This document shows positions 57,505 to 64,000 of a DNA stretch of 64,000 nt, piece by piece. A program made the position numbers and the translations under genes. The DNA is from GCA-2731375 sp964590195. GTDB lineage: Bacteria > Pseudomonadota > Alphaproteobacteria > GCA-2731375. Under the pieces are notes generated by a model, which made no database searches, was not told the DNA's origin, and saw only the letters and a program-made list of their open reading frames with translations. The stretch is from assembly GCA_964590195.1 (NCBI GenBank), contig CAZPWJ010000005.1, positions 1-64,000 on the forward strand. The letters are read 5' to 3'. Each line of letters opens with the position of its first letter. Position 1 is the first letter of the stretch.

Positions 57505-58590
57505 ATGACGACCAAGACCGACACCGCCGCCGCCTCCGTCGGCGACGATCCGCGCCGCTATGCCTTTACGGTGTGGAACTACCGCCAGGGAGAGATCGTG
57601 GCGGCGATGATTTATCTGGGCAACGAGCTGGGCTTCTACAAAGCCATGGCCGGGGCGGGACCCATGACGGCGGGGGAGCTGGCCCAGCGTACAGGCCAGC
57701 ACGAACGCTGGGTGCTGGAATGGCTGCGTCTGCAGGCGGCGGCGAAGCTGCTCGACTATTGCGGCGATGAACGTTTCCAACTGCCCGATGCGGCGATCAA
57801 TCTGCTGGTTGAGGACGAGCATAAGTCATTTGTGGCGGGCGAATTCGCCGGGCCCGGCATGGCGGATAATTTGCAGCGTCTGGTCGAAAACTTCCGAACC
57901 GGTCTGGGCAACAGCTATGAAGAAGGCGGCCCCGAAGGTGCCCATCGCGGTGAATGCCGTCACTGGCAGGCGGCACGCAACGATCTGATCCCGCGCATGA
58001 TCCCGGCCCTGAACGGGGTGGAAGAGAAATTGCAGACGGGCGCCCTGGTGGCGGATGTGGGTTGTGGTGATGGCGCGGCGGTTCTGGCCATGGCGGAAGC
58101 CTATCCCAACAGCCGTGTTGTCGGCATCGATGCCTCCCGTCATGCTGTCGCGCTGGTGGGCGCGAAGGCCGCCGACATGGGTTTGGACAATGTTGAGCTA
58201 CGCCACGCCGACGGCGCGGATTTGCCAAGCGCGGCGACCTATGACTTCATCATCACGCTGGACTGCATTCACGACATGACCCGGCCCGAGGCGGTGATCG
58301 CCGCCATCAAGCGCAGCCTGAAACCGGATGGCACCTGGTTCATCAAGGACATCCGTTCCAAGCCCAGGTTCGAGGACAATCTGCGCAACCCCATGCTGGC
58401 GATGATGTACGGTTTTTCCCTGATGTCCTGTATGTCGTCGGCCATGTCGGAACCGGGCGGGGCGGGCCTTGGCACGCTTGGTTTCAATCCGGAAGTGGCC
58501 GAACGGATGATCCGCGAGGCCGGTTTCGGGCAATTCCAGATGCATGACTTCAAGGATCCGGGAAATCTCTATTACGAAGTCCGGCATTGA
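57505..58590 (+). CDS. SAM-dependent methyltransferase with N-terminal winged helix
   Basis: A 361-residue class I methyltransferase. The N-terminal part (about 20-95) is a winged-helix dimerisation region like those in O-methyltransferases and Rv2258c-type proteins (AGELAQRTGQHERWVLEWLR). The SAM-binding core begins at about 179 with VADVGCGDGAAVLAMAEAYP, followed by GIDASRH and the C-terminal FIKDIRSK. Substrate unknown; small aromatic molecules are possible. Two bases after RBS-like GAGAGAGA comes the ATG. The next gene is a second methyltransferase. Confidence 0.9.
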   Translation: MTTKTDTAAASVGDDPRRYAFTVWNYRQGEIVAAMIYLGNELGFYKAMAGAGPMTAGELAQRTGQHERWVLEWLRLQAAAKLLDYCGDERFQLPDAAINLLVEDEHKSFVAGEFAGPGMADNLQRLVENFRTGLGNSYEEGGPEGAHRGECRHWQAARNDLIPRMIPALNGVEEKLQTGALVADVGCGDGAAVLAMAEAYPNSRVVGIDASRHAVALVGAKAADMGLDNVELRHADGADLPSAATYDFIITLDCIHDMTRPEAVIAAIKRSLKPDGTWFIKDIRSKPRFEDNLRNPMLAMMYGFSLMSCMSSAMSEPGGAGLGTLGFNPEVAERMIREAGFGQFQMHDFKDPGNLYYEVRH

Positions 58591-58603
58591 GGGGAGAGGG
58601 GGG

Positions 58604-59383
58604 ATGAACTCGCAGAAAATCGCGTATCCCGACGATTTTCTCGATCGTCTTGAAATTATTTGGGGCAAGGGCTTTCTTTCACCCGGTGGCGCGGAGGAGG
58701 TCAGGCAAATCGTTTCGGGGGTCGATCTCGTTGGCCGAAGGATTCTCGACATTGGCGGTGGTGCTGGCGGCCCTGCTCTGGTCCTGGCCGGGGAACTGGC
58801 CGCGGGCGAGGTCATCTCGATTGATGTGGAAGAGGGCGTCCTGGCCCGCGCCGACGCCAACAAAGCGGACGCAGGCGTGGCCGACCGCATCGAATTTCAG
58901 CTTGTCGAGCCAGGACCCTTGCCGTTCCCCGATGCATCATTCGATGTCGTTTTCAGCAAGGATTCAATGATCCATATTCCTGACAAGCAGGCCCTGTTCG
59001 CGGAGGTGTTGCGTGTTCTGCGGCCAGGCGGAATATTCGCGGCCAGCGACTGGCTGGGTGGCGAAAGCACCGCCTGCTCGCCGGAATGGGCCTTAGTGCA
59101 AGAACTGGAGCATCTCTCCTTCACCATGGCGACGGCGGCGGAGAGCGAGGCGATCATGCGGCGCGCTGGTTTCGAGGCCGTCACCTCGGTTGATCGAAAT
59201 GCCTGGTACGCGGAGCTTTCCGCCCAGGAAGTCGCACAGATCGAAGGGCCGTTGCGGGCTGAGCTGTTGTCGGTGGTCAGCGAAGACATTTACAGCCATT
59301 GGCTTTCGGTCAAACGGGCGCTTGCCGCCGCTGTCGCCGTCGGTGTCTTGCGGCCAACCCATTTGCGCGGATACAAACACTAG
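58604..59383 (+). CDS. SAM-dependent methyltransferase (UbiE/PEAMT-like)
   Basis: A 259-residue class I methyltransferase. SAM motif I is ILDIGGGAGGPALVLAGELA, motif II includes ISIDVEEGVLARA, and motif post-II reads FDVVFSKDSMIHIPDK, where the SKDS(M)IHIPDK string resembles phosphoethanolamine/phosphatidyl-type N-methyltransferases. The C-terminal VSVKRALAA-like end has no membrane helix. The start is set at MNSQKIAY after GGGGAGAGGGGGG; a longer frame begins inside the previous gene. It lies 13 bases after the first methyltransferase and is convergent with a histidine phosphatase gene, touching it at the stops. Confidence 0.9.
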   Translation: MNSQKIAYPDDFLDRLEIIWGKGFLSPGGAEEVRQIVSGVDLVGRRILDIGGGAGGPALVLAGELAAGEVISIDVEEGVLARADANKADAGVADRIEFQLVEPGPLPFPDASFDVVFSKDSMIHIPDKQALFAEVLRVLRPGGIFAASDWLGGESTACSPEWALVQELEHLSFTMATAAESEAIMRRAGFEAVTSVDRNAWYAELSAQEVAQIEGPLRAELLSVVSEDIYSHWLSVKRALAAAVAVGVLRPTHLRGYKH

Positions 59384-59941
59384 TCAGCTAACCCGTGTCT
59401 CCAGCGCTTCGCCCAACTCCAGCAGCGAGAGGCTCTTGCCATCGGTCTCCATTGTGGTGATGGAGCAGTTGTTGGGCCGGAACAGGGTCAGGCGACTGTC
59501 GTTTTGGGCCGAGCCGACCGCGACGTTGATGGCAACGAAGTGGCTGACCACCACGGTGTCCTCTTGCACGCCCAACAAGGTATCCAACAGCGCCTGGCGC
59601 CAGGGCAGCAGCCAGGCCTCCGATTGGGCCACGTCGTTCCAGCTGCCGGCCATCGTCTGGCGCAGCCATTGCCGCCGCGCGTTCAACTCATCGCTGGGCG
59701 ATGGGATTTCCTTGATTTCCTGGACCACATCACCCGTTATGTTCCAGGCCACTTCCAGCGGCTGCGCCGTCTCCCGCGTACGGCGCAGAGGAGAGACGAT
59801 CATGGGCAGCGGACCCAGGGGCGCCAGGGTGGCGGCCATGTCCACCGCTTGTTGCCGGCCCAGCTTGCTCAGGCCGGGGTCGTTGTCGTCATGGCTGTGG
59901 CCGGCGTCCTGGCCGTGACGCACCAGATACAATTTCGCCAT
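59384..59941 (-). CDS. Histidine phosphatase family protein
   Basis: A 185-residue phosphoglycerate-mutase-like phosphatase. The phospho-His motif LVRHGQDAGH is at the N-terminus; the second catalytic His is in VVSHFVAINV, and the arginines in SPLRRTRETAQPL complete the phosphate pocket. Substrates may be phosphohistidine proteins, sugar phosphates or nucleotides; none can be chosen. Its start overlaps the stop of the upstream PPOX gene (59,941), so the two are transcribed together. Confidence 0.92.
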   Translation of the reverse strand: MAKLYLVRHGQDAGHSHDDNDPGLSKLGRQQAVDMAATLAPLGPLPMIVSPLRRTRETAQPLEVAWNITGDVVQEIKEIPSPSDELNARRQWLRQTMAGSWNDVAQSEAWLLPWRQALLDTLLGVQEDTVVVSHFVAINVAVGSAQNDSRLTLFRPNNCSITTMETDGKSLSLLELGEALETRVS

Positions 59942-60576
59942 TAGTACATCCGTTCCCTGACGCTTTTCTGCACATAGGCCTCCAACTCGTCGCCTGATTG
60001 CGCGGCGTCGATCTGATCGCGGATCATGTGTCCCAGGGGCGGCATGGCGGTCTTGCGGTCCACCTTGTAGTCATCATCCCACAGGCGGGAGCGCACCAAT
60101 GCCTTGGAGCATTGGAACATTACCTCTTCCACGGCGACCAGAATGCCGGTCCTGGGCACCTTGCCGCGAACCTCGAAGGCTGCCAGCACGTCCGTATCGG
60201 TGCACAGGCGGGCCTGGCCGTTGACGCGCAGGGTTTCATTCATCCCGGGAACCAGGAACAGCAGGCCGATGTGCGGGTTGTTGGTGATATTGGCGGAAGT
60301 ATCCAGGCGGTTGTTGCCGATACGGTCCGGGATCAGCAGGGTATGGTCATCCAGCACCTTGACGAAACCGGGTGCGTCACCCCGTGGCGAGACGTCCCCC
60401 GGTCCGGAGGAATCGGCCGAGGCAATGCAGAGAAACGGCGACAGTTCGATAAAGCGCCTGCTGTGTGGTTCCAGGCTGGGAATAGCCTTGGCCGCCGCCA
60501 ATGGATTGACCTCGTCATGCAGGCCGCGCAGTTCCGCCTCATCGCGAACGAATTCGCTGGGTGTCCCTTCCGTCAT
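59941..60576 (-). CDS. PPOX-type flavin-binding protein (MSMEG_1061-like)
   Basis: A 211-residue split-barrel flavoprotein of the pyridoxamine 5'-phosphate oxidase superfamily. The barrel has FLCIASADSSGPGDVSPRGD, LIPDRIGNNRLDTSANITNN and IGLLFLVPGMNETLRVNGQA, patterns I recall from the MSMEG_1061 group of FMN- or F420-binding proteins. The C-terminus VQCSKALVRSRLW-like segment is typical. The start is MTEGTPSEF, where AAGGAACC stands about five bases upstream; a much longer open frame extends into the upstream region without support. Activity unknown. Confidence 0.88.
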   Translation of the reverse strand: MTEGTPSEFVRDEAELRGLHDEVNPLAAAKAIPSLEPHSRRFIELSPFLCIASADSSGPGDVSPRGDAPGFVKVLDDHTLLIPDRIGNNRLDTSANITNNPHIGLLFLVPGMNETLRVNGQARLCTDTDVLAAFEVRGKVPRTGILVAVEEVMFQCSKALVRSRLWDDDYKVDRKTAMPPLGHMIRDQIDAAQSGDELEAYVQKSVRERMY

Positions 60577-60645
60577 CACTGGTTCCTTTCGATCATTCCG
60601 CGCTAGGATATAGCACCTGGAACCAGCTGTAGAGAAGTATCCCAC

Positions 60646-61770
60646 ATGAGCCGCCCCATCCTGCGTACCGAGCTTTGCAACCTTCTGGACATTGAATATC
60701 CCATTCTTTTGGCCGGCATGGGCGTCTGGGGTATGGGCACGCCGCCTGAATTGGTGGCGGCGGTCTCGGATGCGGGCGGACTTGGCGTTTTGGGAGGTTC
60801 CGCCCTGGAGCCGGAGGAAGTCCGACGGCGCATTCAGCGGGTGCGCCAGTTGACCGACAAACCCTTCGGCGTCGATTTGTTGCTGCCCGCGTCCCTGGCC
60901 GCCGCTTCGACTACCCGGACCGGGGTGCGGGAAGAGTTGGCCAAAAACCATCCCGAACATGTCAAATTCATGCATGGTTTACTGGATAGGTTCGAACTGA
61001 CGCCGGTGCCCGTGGATAATGATATCGTCAATTCTGATGTCTATGCCGAGGCACAGATCCAGGTGGTGCTGGAGGAAGAGGTGCCCGTCTTTGCGGCAGG
61101 TCTGGGCGATCCGGCCCGTATTGTTCCCCGCGCCCGCGATCAGGGCATGAAGGTGATCGGTCTGGCTGGAACGGTGCGCAATGCTGAGCGCAACCGGGAT
61201 GCCGGCGTCGATATCGTGGTCTGCCAGGGCACCGAGGGTGGCGGTCATACGGGGCCAGTTGCGACCTTGCCCTTGGTCGCCCAGGCGGTGGATGCGGTGG
61301 CGCCGGTTCCGGTGGTCGCGGCAGGCGGCATAACGGGGGGCAAGGGTATCGCCGCCGCATTGACGCTGGGCGCCATCGGGGTGTGGATGGGCACGGCCTT
61401 TCTGGTGGCCGAGGAATGCGGCCTGCCGAATGTGGTCAAGGACGACATTATAGATGGCAAGGCCACTGATTTCCGAATCTCCCAGGCCTGGACCGGCAAG
61501 ACCCTGCGCGCCAAGCGCAGCGTTATCACCGATGCCTGGGCCGAGGCCGGGCTCGAGCCATTGCCGTCACCCCATCAGCGGGTCTTGATGGAGGATTTCC
61601 TGAGCGCGGCCATTGATGCGGGCCGTTGGGATTTGTACATGAATGCCGCCGGGCAGGGCGCGGGCATGCTGGGCGAACGCCGCCCAGCCGCCGATATCAT
61701 GGCTGATCTGGTTTCCGGTACGGTTCAGGCCTTGTCGGAAACCCCTCGGCGGGTTGAATTTTCGAGCTGA
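60646..61770 (+). CDS. Nitronate monooxygenase family protein (3 of 3)
   Basis: A 374-residue FMN TIM-barrel protein of the same superfamily as the copies at 24.3 and 55.7 kb. Motifs are YPILLAGMGVWGMG at the N-terminus, VCQGTEGGGHTGPVATLPL with the active-site His, and VVAAGGITGGKGIAAALTLGA. It is the closest to the NPD/2-nitropropane dioxygenase branch also including enoyl-ACP reductase FabK. It is transcribed divergently from the PPOX flavoprotein, with a 69-base gap, and is convergent with the multiheme gene. Substrate unknown. Confidence 0.9.
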   Translation: MSRPILRTELCNLLDIEYPILLAGMGVWGMGTPPELVAAVSDAGGLGVLGGSALEPEEVRRRIQRVRQLTDKPFGVDLLLPASLAAASTTRTGVREELAKNHPEHVKFMHGLLDRFELTPVPVDNDIVNSDVYAEAQIQVVLEEEVPVFAAGLGDPARIVPRARDQGMKVIGLAGTVRNAERNRDAGVDIVVCQGTEGGGHTGPVATLPLVAQAVDAVAPVPVVAAGGITGGKGIAAALTLGAIGVWMGTAFLVAEECGLPNVVKDDIIDGKATDFRISQAWTGKTLRAKRSVITDAWAEAGLEPLPSPHQRVLMEDFLSAAIDAGRWDLYMNAAGQGAGMLGERRPAADIMADLVSGTVQALSETPRRVEFSS

Positions 61771-61782
61771 GCAAACGCCCTT

Positions 61783-63579
61783 CTATTTCTTAACGACGTT
61801 GATCTCCGCCTCCGGATCGTCCAGGGCCATTTTGCGCTCCAGCGAAACATGGTGGAAGCGGGCCGTGGTATAGTCGTCATGGATGGCGACGCCCATGGTG
61901 TAAGTCTGCCCCGGTTCGAAACTGACGCCGCCCGGCTGATCGGACTTCAGAGGCCGCGTGATGGTAACCGTCCAGACGCCATCCTTGAGTACGCCTGTGC
62001 CGCTCACCTTGTCGCTTTTCGCCAGGTTGCGTTGCGCCAGAACGTCGCCGCTTTCCACGACCTTGCTGCCGCTGCTATAGCGCATCAGGTCCATGTAGGC
62101 GCCGCCGCTACGTAGACCATCCATGTCTTCCTTGGAAATCAGCTTGTTCCAGGAACCGCGCGGTTTGCCGTTCTTGCCCTTGTATTCGAACTCGCTGCGG
62201 CTATCGGGCAGGTATTTGGTGACGCCATCCTTGAGGTCGATGCGTCCGCCGACCTCGCCCGCCGCCGCAATCGCATCGGCCTTTGGCGCGTCCGGCATAT
62301 AGCGCGAGTCATGATGACAGGTCGCCCAGCAGCCGGCATATTCGGCCATCTCAATCTTGCCATCGTCAAACATGACCGCCAGCTTGATCTGGTTTTCCGG
62401 ATCCATTTTGCCGCCATCCGCGAACGGCACGGGGGTATGAGGGGCATCGGGCCAGGTAAAGCGCAGGGTCATGTTGCTGCCGTCATGGCTGGCTTGCAGC
62501 TTGACGGGAATGGAGGCGCGTTTGCCGGGAATGGGCGTCGCCTCGGCCTTTTCACCGCCGACGATCTTGGCACCGATGTCAGCTTCCTCGCCCTTATGAC
62601 ATTCACTGCAACGGTCGCCAATCTTGCGCACGGCGCGGGCGCCGCCATGATCGCGGCCATTGAAAACCCATTCAATGGAGGCCTGACCCGGATAGAACAG
62701 CACCATGTCGATGGCGGGCACGTCCGATGCATCAGCTGCGCCCGATGCACCGGCCGCACTGGCGGGCGTGCTCGCGGCTTCCGCCTTGGCGGTTTCCACT
62801 GGCTTCGCCGCTTCCGGCTGTGGCGTCGGGGGCCGTTTCGCAGCCTCGGCCGCGGCTTTTGCCGCCGCCGCCGCCGCAGCAGTGGCCGCCTTCTCCTCGG
62901 CCTTCTCCGGGGCCACGGCCTTGGCCACGTCTTTCTTGATGCTTTCCGCGATGACGGCCGCTTTCGATTTCAGGCGGCGGTTATCTGGTTTGCCATCATA
63001 GGGATCGTCATCTTCGTCCAGTAATTTATGTACCGGGCGATGGGCTATGCCCTTGTGACAATCGATGCAGGTCATGTTTTCCAGGCGGGCGGCTTCATGG
63101 CGCTTTTTGGCACGGCGTTTTTGCAGGGAACCCGACATCGACTCCCAGGAATGGCAGTTGCGGCATTCGCGTGAATCGTTTTCTTTCATCTCGCGCCAGA
63201 CATTCTTTGCCAGGGTCAAGCGCTTGGCCTCGAATTTATCCTGGGTATCAACGGTCCCTAGAACTTTATGGACCAGCTCGTTCGAGGCTTTAATCTTACG
63301 GACAACCTTGTAGATCCAAGGGTCGGGGACGTGGCAGTCGGAGCATGTGGCGCGCACCCCGGTGCGATTCTCGAAATGAATGGTCTGTCGGTACTCGCTA
63401 TAGACATTGTCCTTCATTTCGTGACACGAGATGCAGAATTCCAGGGTGTTCGTGGCTTCCATCGCGGTGTTGAAGCCGCCCCAGAAAATGATGCCGGCGA
63501 GACCGCCAACGATAAAGATGCCGCCCCAGGCATATCGCTTCGTGGGGGACCAGAACCATTTGAAAAGGCGCGAAATCAT
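61783..63579 (-). CDS. NapC/NirT-type multiheme cytochrome fused to EB_dh-like haem domain
   Basis: A 598-residue membrane-anchored multiheme c-type cytochrome. A membrane helix lies at about 19-38. Four CXXCH haem motifs follow in the NapC/NirT domain: CISCH (49-53), CSDCH (79-83), CRNCH (139-143), CIDCH (171-175). An Ala/Lys/Pro-rich linker (about 215-290) leads to a fifth motif CSECH (324-328) and a C-terminal domain like the haem-binding subunit of ethylbenzene dehydrogenase (MTLRFTWPDAPHT; TRPLKSDQPGGV). This includes an unusual CWATCH (417-422, CX3CH). NirT-like proteins pass quinol electrons to periplasmic reductases. It follows nirS, so it probably feeds NirS. The start has AGAGGAA upstream. 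Confidence 0.92.
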   Translation of the reverse strand: MISRLFKWFWSPTKRYAWGGIFIVGGLAGIIFWGGFNTAMEATNTLEFCISCHEMKDNVYSEYRQTIHFENRTGVRATCSDCHVPDPWIYKVVRKIKASNELVHKVLGTVDTQDKFEAKRLTLAKNVWREMKENDSRECRNCHSWESMSGSLQKRRAKKRHEAARLENMTCIDCHKGIAHRPVHKLLDEDDDPYDGKPDNRRLKSKAAVIAESIKKDVAKAVAPEKAEEKAATAAAAAAAKAAAEAAKRPPTPQPEAAKPVETAKAEAASTPASAAGASGAADASDVPAIDMVLFYPGQASIEWVFNGRDHGGARAVRKIGDRCSECHKGEEADIGAKIVGGEKAEATPIPGKRASIPVKLQASHDGSNMTLRFTWPDAPHTPVPFADGGKMDPENQIKLAVMFDDGKIEMAEYAGCWATCHHDSRYMPDAPKADAIAAAGEVGGRIDLKDGVTKYLPDSRSEFEYKGKNGKPRGSWNKLISKEDMDGLRSGGAYMDLMRYSSGSKVVESGDVLAQRNLAKSDKVSGTGVLKDGVWTVTITRPLKSDQPGGVSFEPGQTYTMGVAIHDDYTTARFHHVSLERKMALDDPEAEINVVKK

Positions 63580-63703
63580 CTGTTCCTCTGGCTATCTCTT
63601 GCGCTTGGCAAGGCTGACGCCGGATATATCGGCGACGGTATCAACAAAAGTGATCAAACAAGGTGAGAAAAAAATACAGCGAAAAAAGTCTTTTAGGAAA
63701 AGT

Positions 63704-63729
63704 GGGCGGGAACCAACCGGCTCCCGCCC
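63704..63729 (-). terminator. Intrinsic terminator downstream of nirS
   Basis: On the minus strand, GGGCGGGA and TCCCGCCC form an 8-bp GC-rich stem (63,704-63,711 with 63,722-63,729) around a 10-base loop, followed by ACTTTTCC, a short T-run. It stands 25 bases after the nirS stop codon. It would end or attenuate transcription before the multiheme gene, which may then be expressed at a lower level or from its own promoter. Confidence 0.75.
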
Positions 63730-63753
63730 GATTTCACAGGTTAAGGCCGCATA

Positions 63754-64000
63754 CTATGTTCTGTGGTGTACGCGGTTGGAAACGTTGAACTTGCCGGTCG
63801 GCGTCTCCAGACCCTTGACCCTGGTGATTTCTTTCAGGGTCTTCGAATCATAGACAACGATCTCGCCTTTCAGCCAGTTCTTCTTGCCGCCACGAACCCA
63901 TACGGAGACCCAGAATTCCGAGCCGTCCGCGTTGAATTCAGTATGCACGGCCAAGGCTGTCTCCACGTCGGTGACCTGAATGGTCTTGACGATCTTGCCG
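63754..64000 (-). CDS. nirS: Cytochrome cd1 nitrite reductase, C-terminal part (runs off the window)
   Basis: Only the last ~82 codons are present. The frame is open to the window edge (GKIVKTIQVTDVE and onwards). The final strands of the eight-bladed propeller are recognisable: VHTEFNADGSEFWVSVWVRG, then IVVYDSKTLKEITRVKG, then the C-terminal hallmark TPTGKFNVSNRVHH, which corresponds to the TPTGKFNVYNTxHD end of NirS. The enzyme reduces nitrite to NO in the periplasm. A strong terminator follows. The related NirN or NirF could look similar, but the TPTGKFNV ending favours NirS. Confidence 0.82.
   Translation of the reverse strand, partial: GKIVKTIQVTDVETALAVHTEFNADGSEFWVSVWVRGGKKNWLKGEIVVYDSKTLKEITRVKGLETPTGKFNVSNRVHHRT

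Noticed and set aside
63640..63657. ATCAA...ATCAA spaced sequence upstream of the multiheme gene as a possible FNR/Dnr box
   Set aside because: The two halves are direct, not inverted, repeats, so the TTGAT-N4-ATCAA palindrome is not met.

Overview
The window reads as a high-GC alphaproteobacterial chromosome, probably a marine Rhodospirillales-like organism; the order is an inference from gene content only. Supporting signs are a complete mdh-sucC-sucD-sucA-sucB-lpdA TCA operon, an rluD-rpoH neighbourhood, a FixJ-type response regulator, tandem cyclase-TPR proteins, a cytochrome c', and the end of a cytochrome cd1 nitrite reductase gene (nirS) next to a NapC/NirT-type multiheme protein. The organism therefore looks respiratory, with at least part of a denitrification pathway and a broad acyl-CoA and organic-acid catabolism. 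I saw no rRNA, tRNA, CRISPR array or intact insertion sequence.

Layout. 1-0.65 kb: a PilJ-type sensor domain protein that ends inside its second membrane helix. 0.9-9.8 kb (minus): the TCA operon from malate dehydrogenase to dihydrolipoyl dehydrogenase. 10-13.3 kb: an NTF2-like protein, a pair of acyl-CoA dehydrogenases resembling a heteromeric enzyme, and a GFA-type zinc protein. 13.4-21.2 kb (minus): a SprA-related putative metalloprotease, a short MetE-like methyltransferase, a membrane/spermidine-synthase fusion, a histidine kinase with duplicated CHASE3 domains and its FixJ-like regulator, and a DUF1127 protein. 21.4-27.9 kb: a TauD-family dioxygenase, a gamma-glutamyltransferase-like protein, a monooxygenase-fold protein, and an operon of an AGPS-like flavoprotein, an FAH hydrolase and a nitronate monooxygenase.

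28.1-29.7 kb (minus) is the most foreign-looking stretch. It holds three overlapping genes: an HNH nuclease, a protein of unknown family and a minimal nucleotidyltransferase. The cassette is visibly more AT-rich than its flanks and sits between ordinary metabolic genes. I consider it the best candidate for an undescribed system, possibly anti-phage defence.

29.9-35.6 kb: a four-gene operon (DUF6476-like, JAMM protease, threonine aldolase, MBL hydrolase) running divergently from rluD, then rpoH with a clear promoter and a LysR regulator. 35.7-39.8 kb: cytochrome c' and two tandem adenylate cyclase-TPR paralogues. 39.9-52.3 kb: an old-yellow-type FMN/FAD/Fe-S reductase, two transporter permeases without visible ATPases, two VOC proteins, a second MetE-like protein, a GIY-YIG protein, an amidohydrolase, a PRISE-like reductase, a Nudix hydrolase, an enoyl-CoA hydratase and a third acyl-CoA dehydrogenase. 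52.5-61.8 kb: an ADP-forming acyl-CoA synthetase overlapping an amidohydrolase gene, two more nitronate monooxygenases, a DUF1326 protein, two methyltransferases, a histidine phosphatase and a PPOX flavoprotein. 61.8-64 kb (minus): nirS (partial) followed by a pentaheme-or-more NapC/NirT protein fused to an ethylbenzene-dehydrogenase-like haem domain.

The TCA operon supplies reductant and succinyl-CoA. The acyl-CoA dehydrogenases, hydratase and synthetase feed it from organic acids. NirS and its multiheme partner would use nitrite as electron acceptor under low oxygen. Start codons were moved inward from the longest possible reading frame wherever a ribosome binding site and family alignment favoured it.
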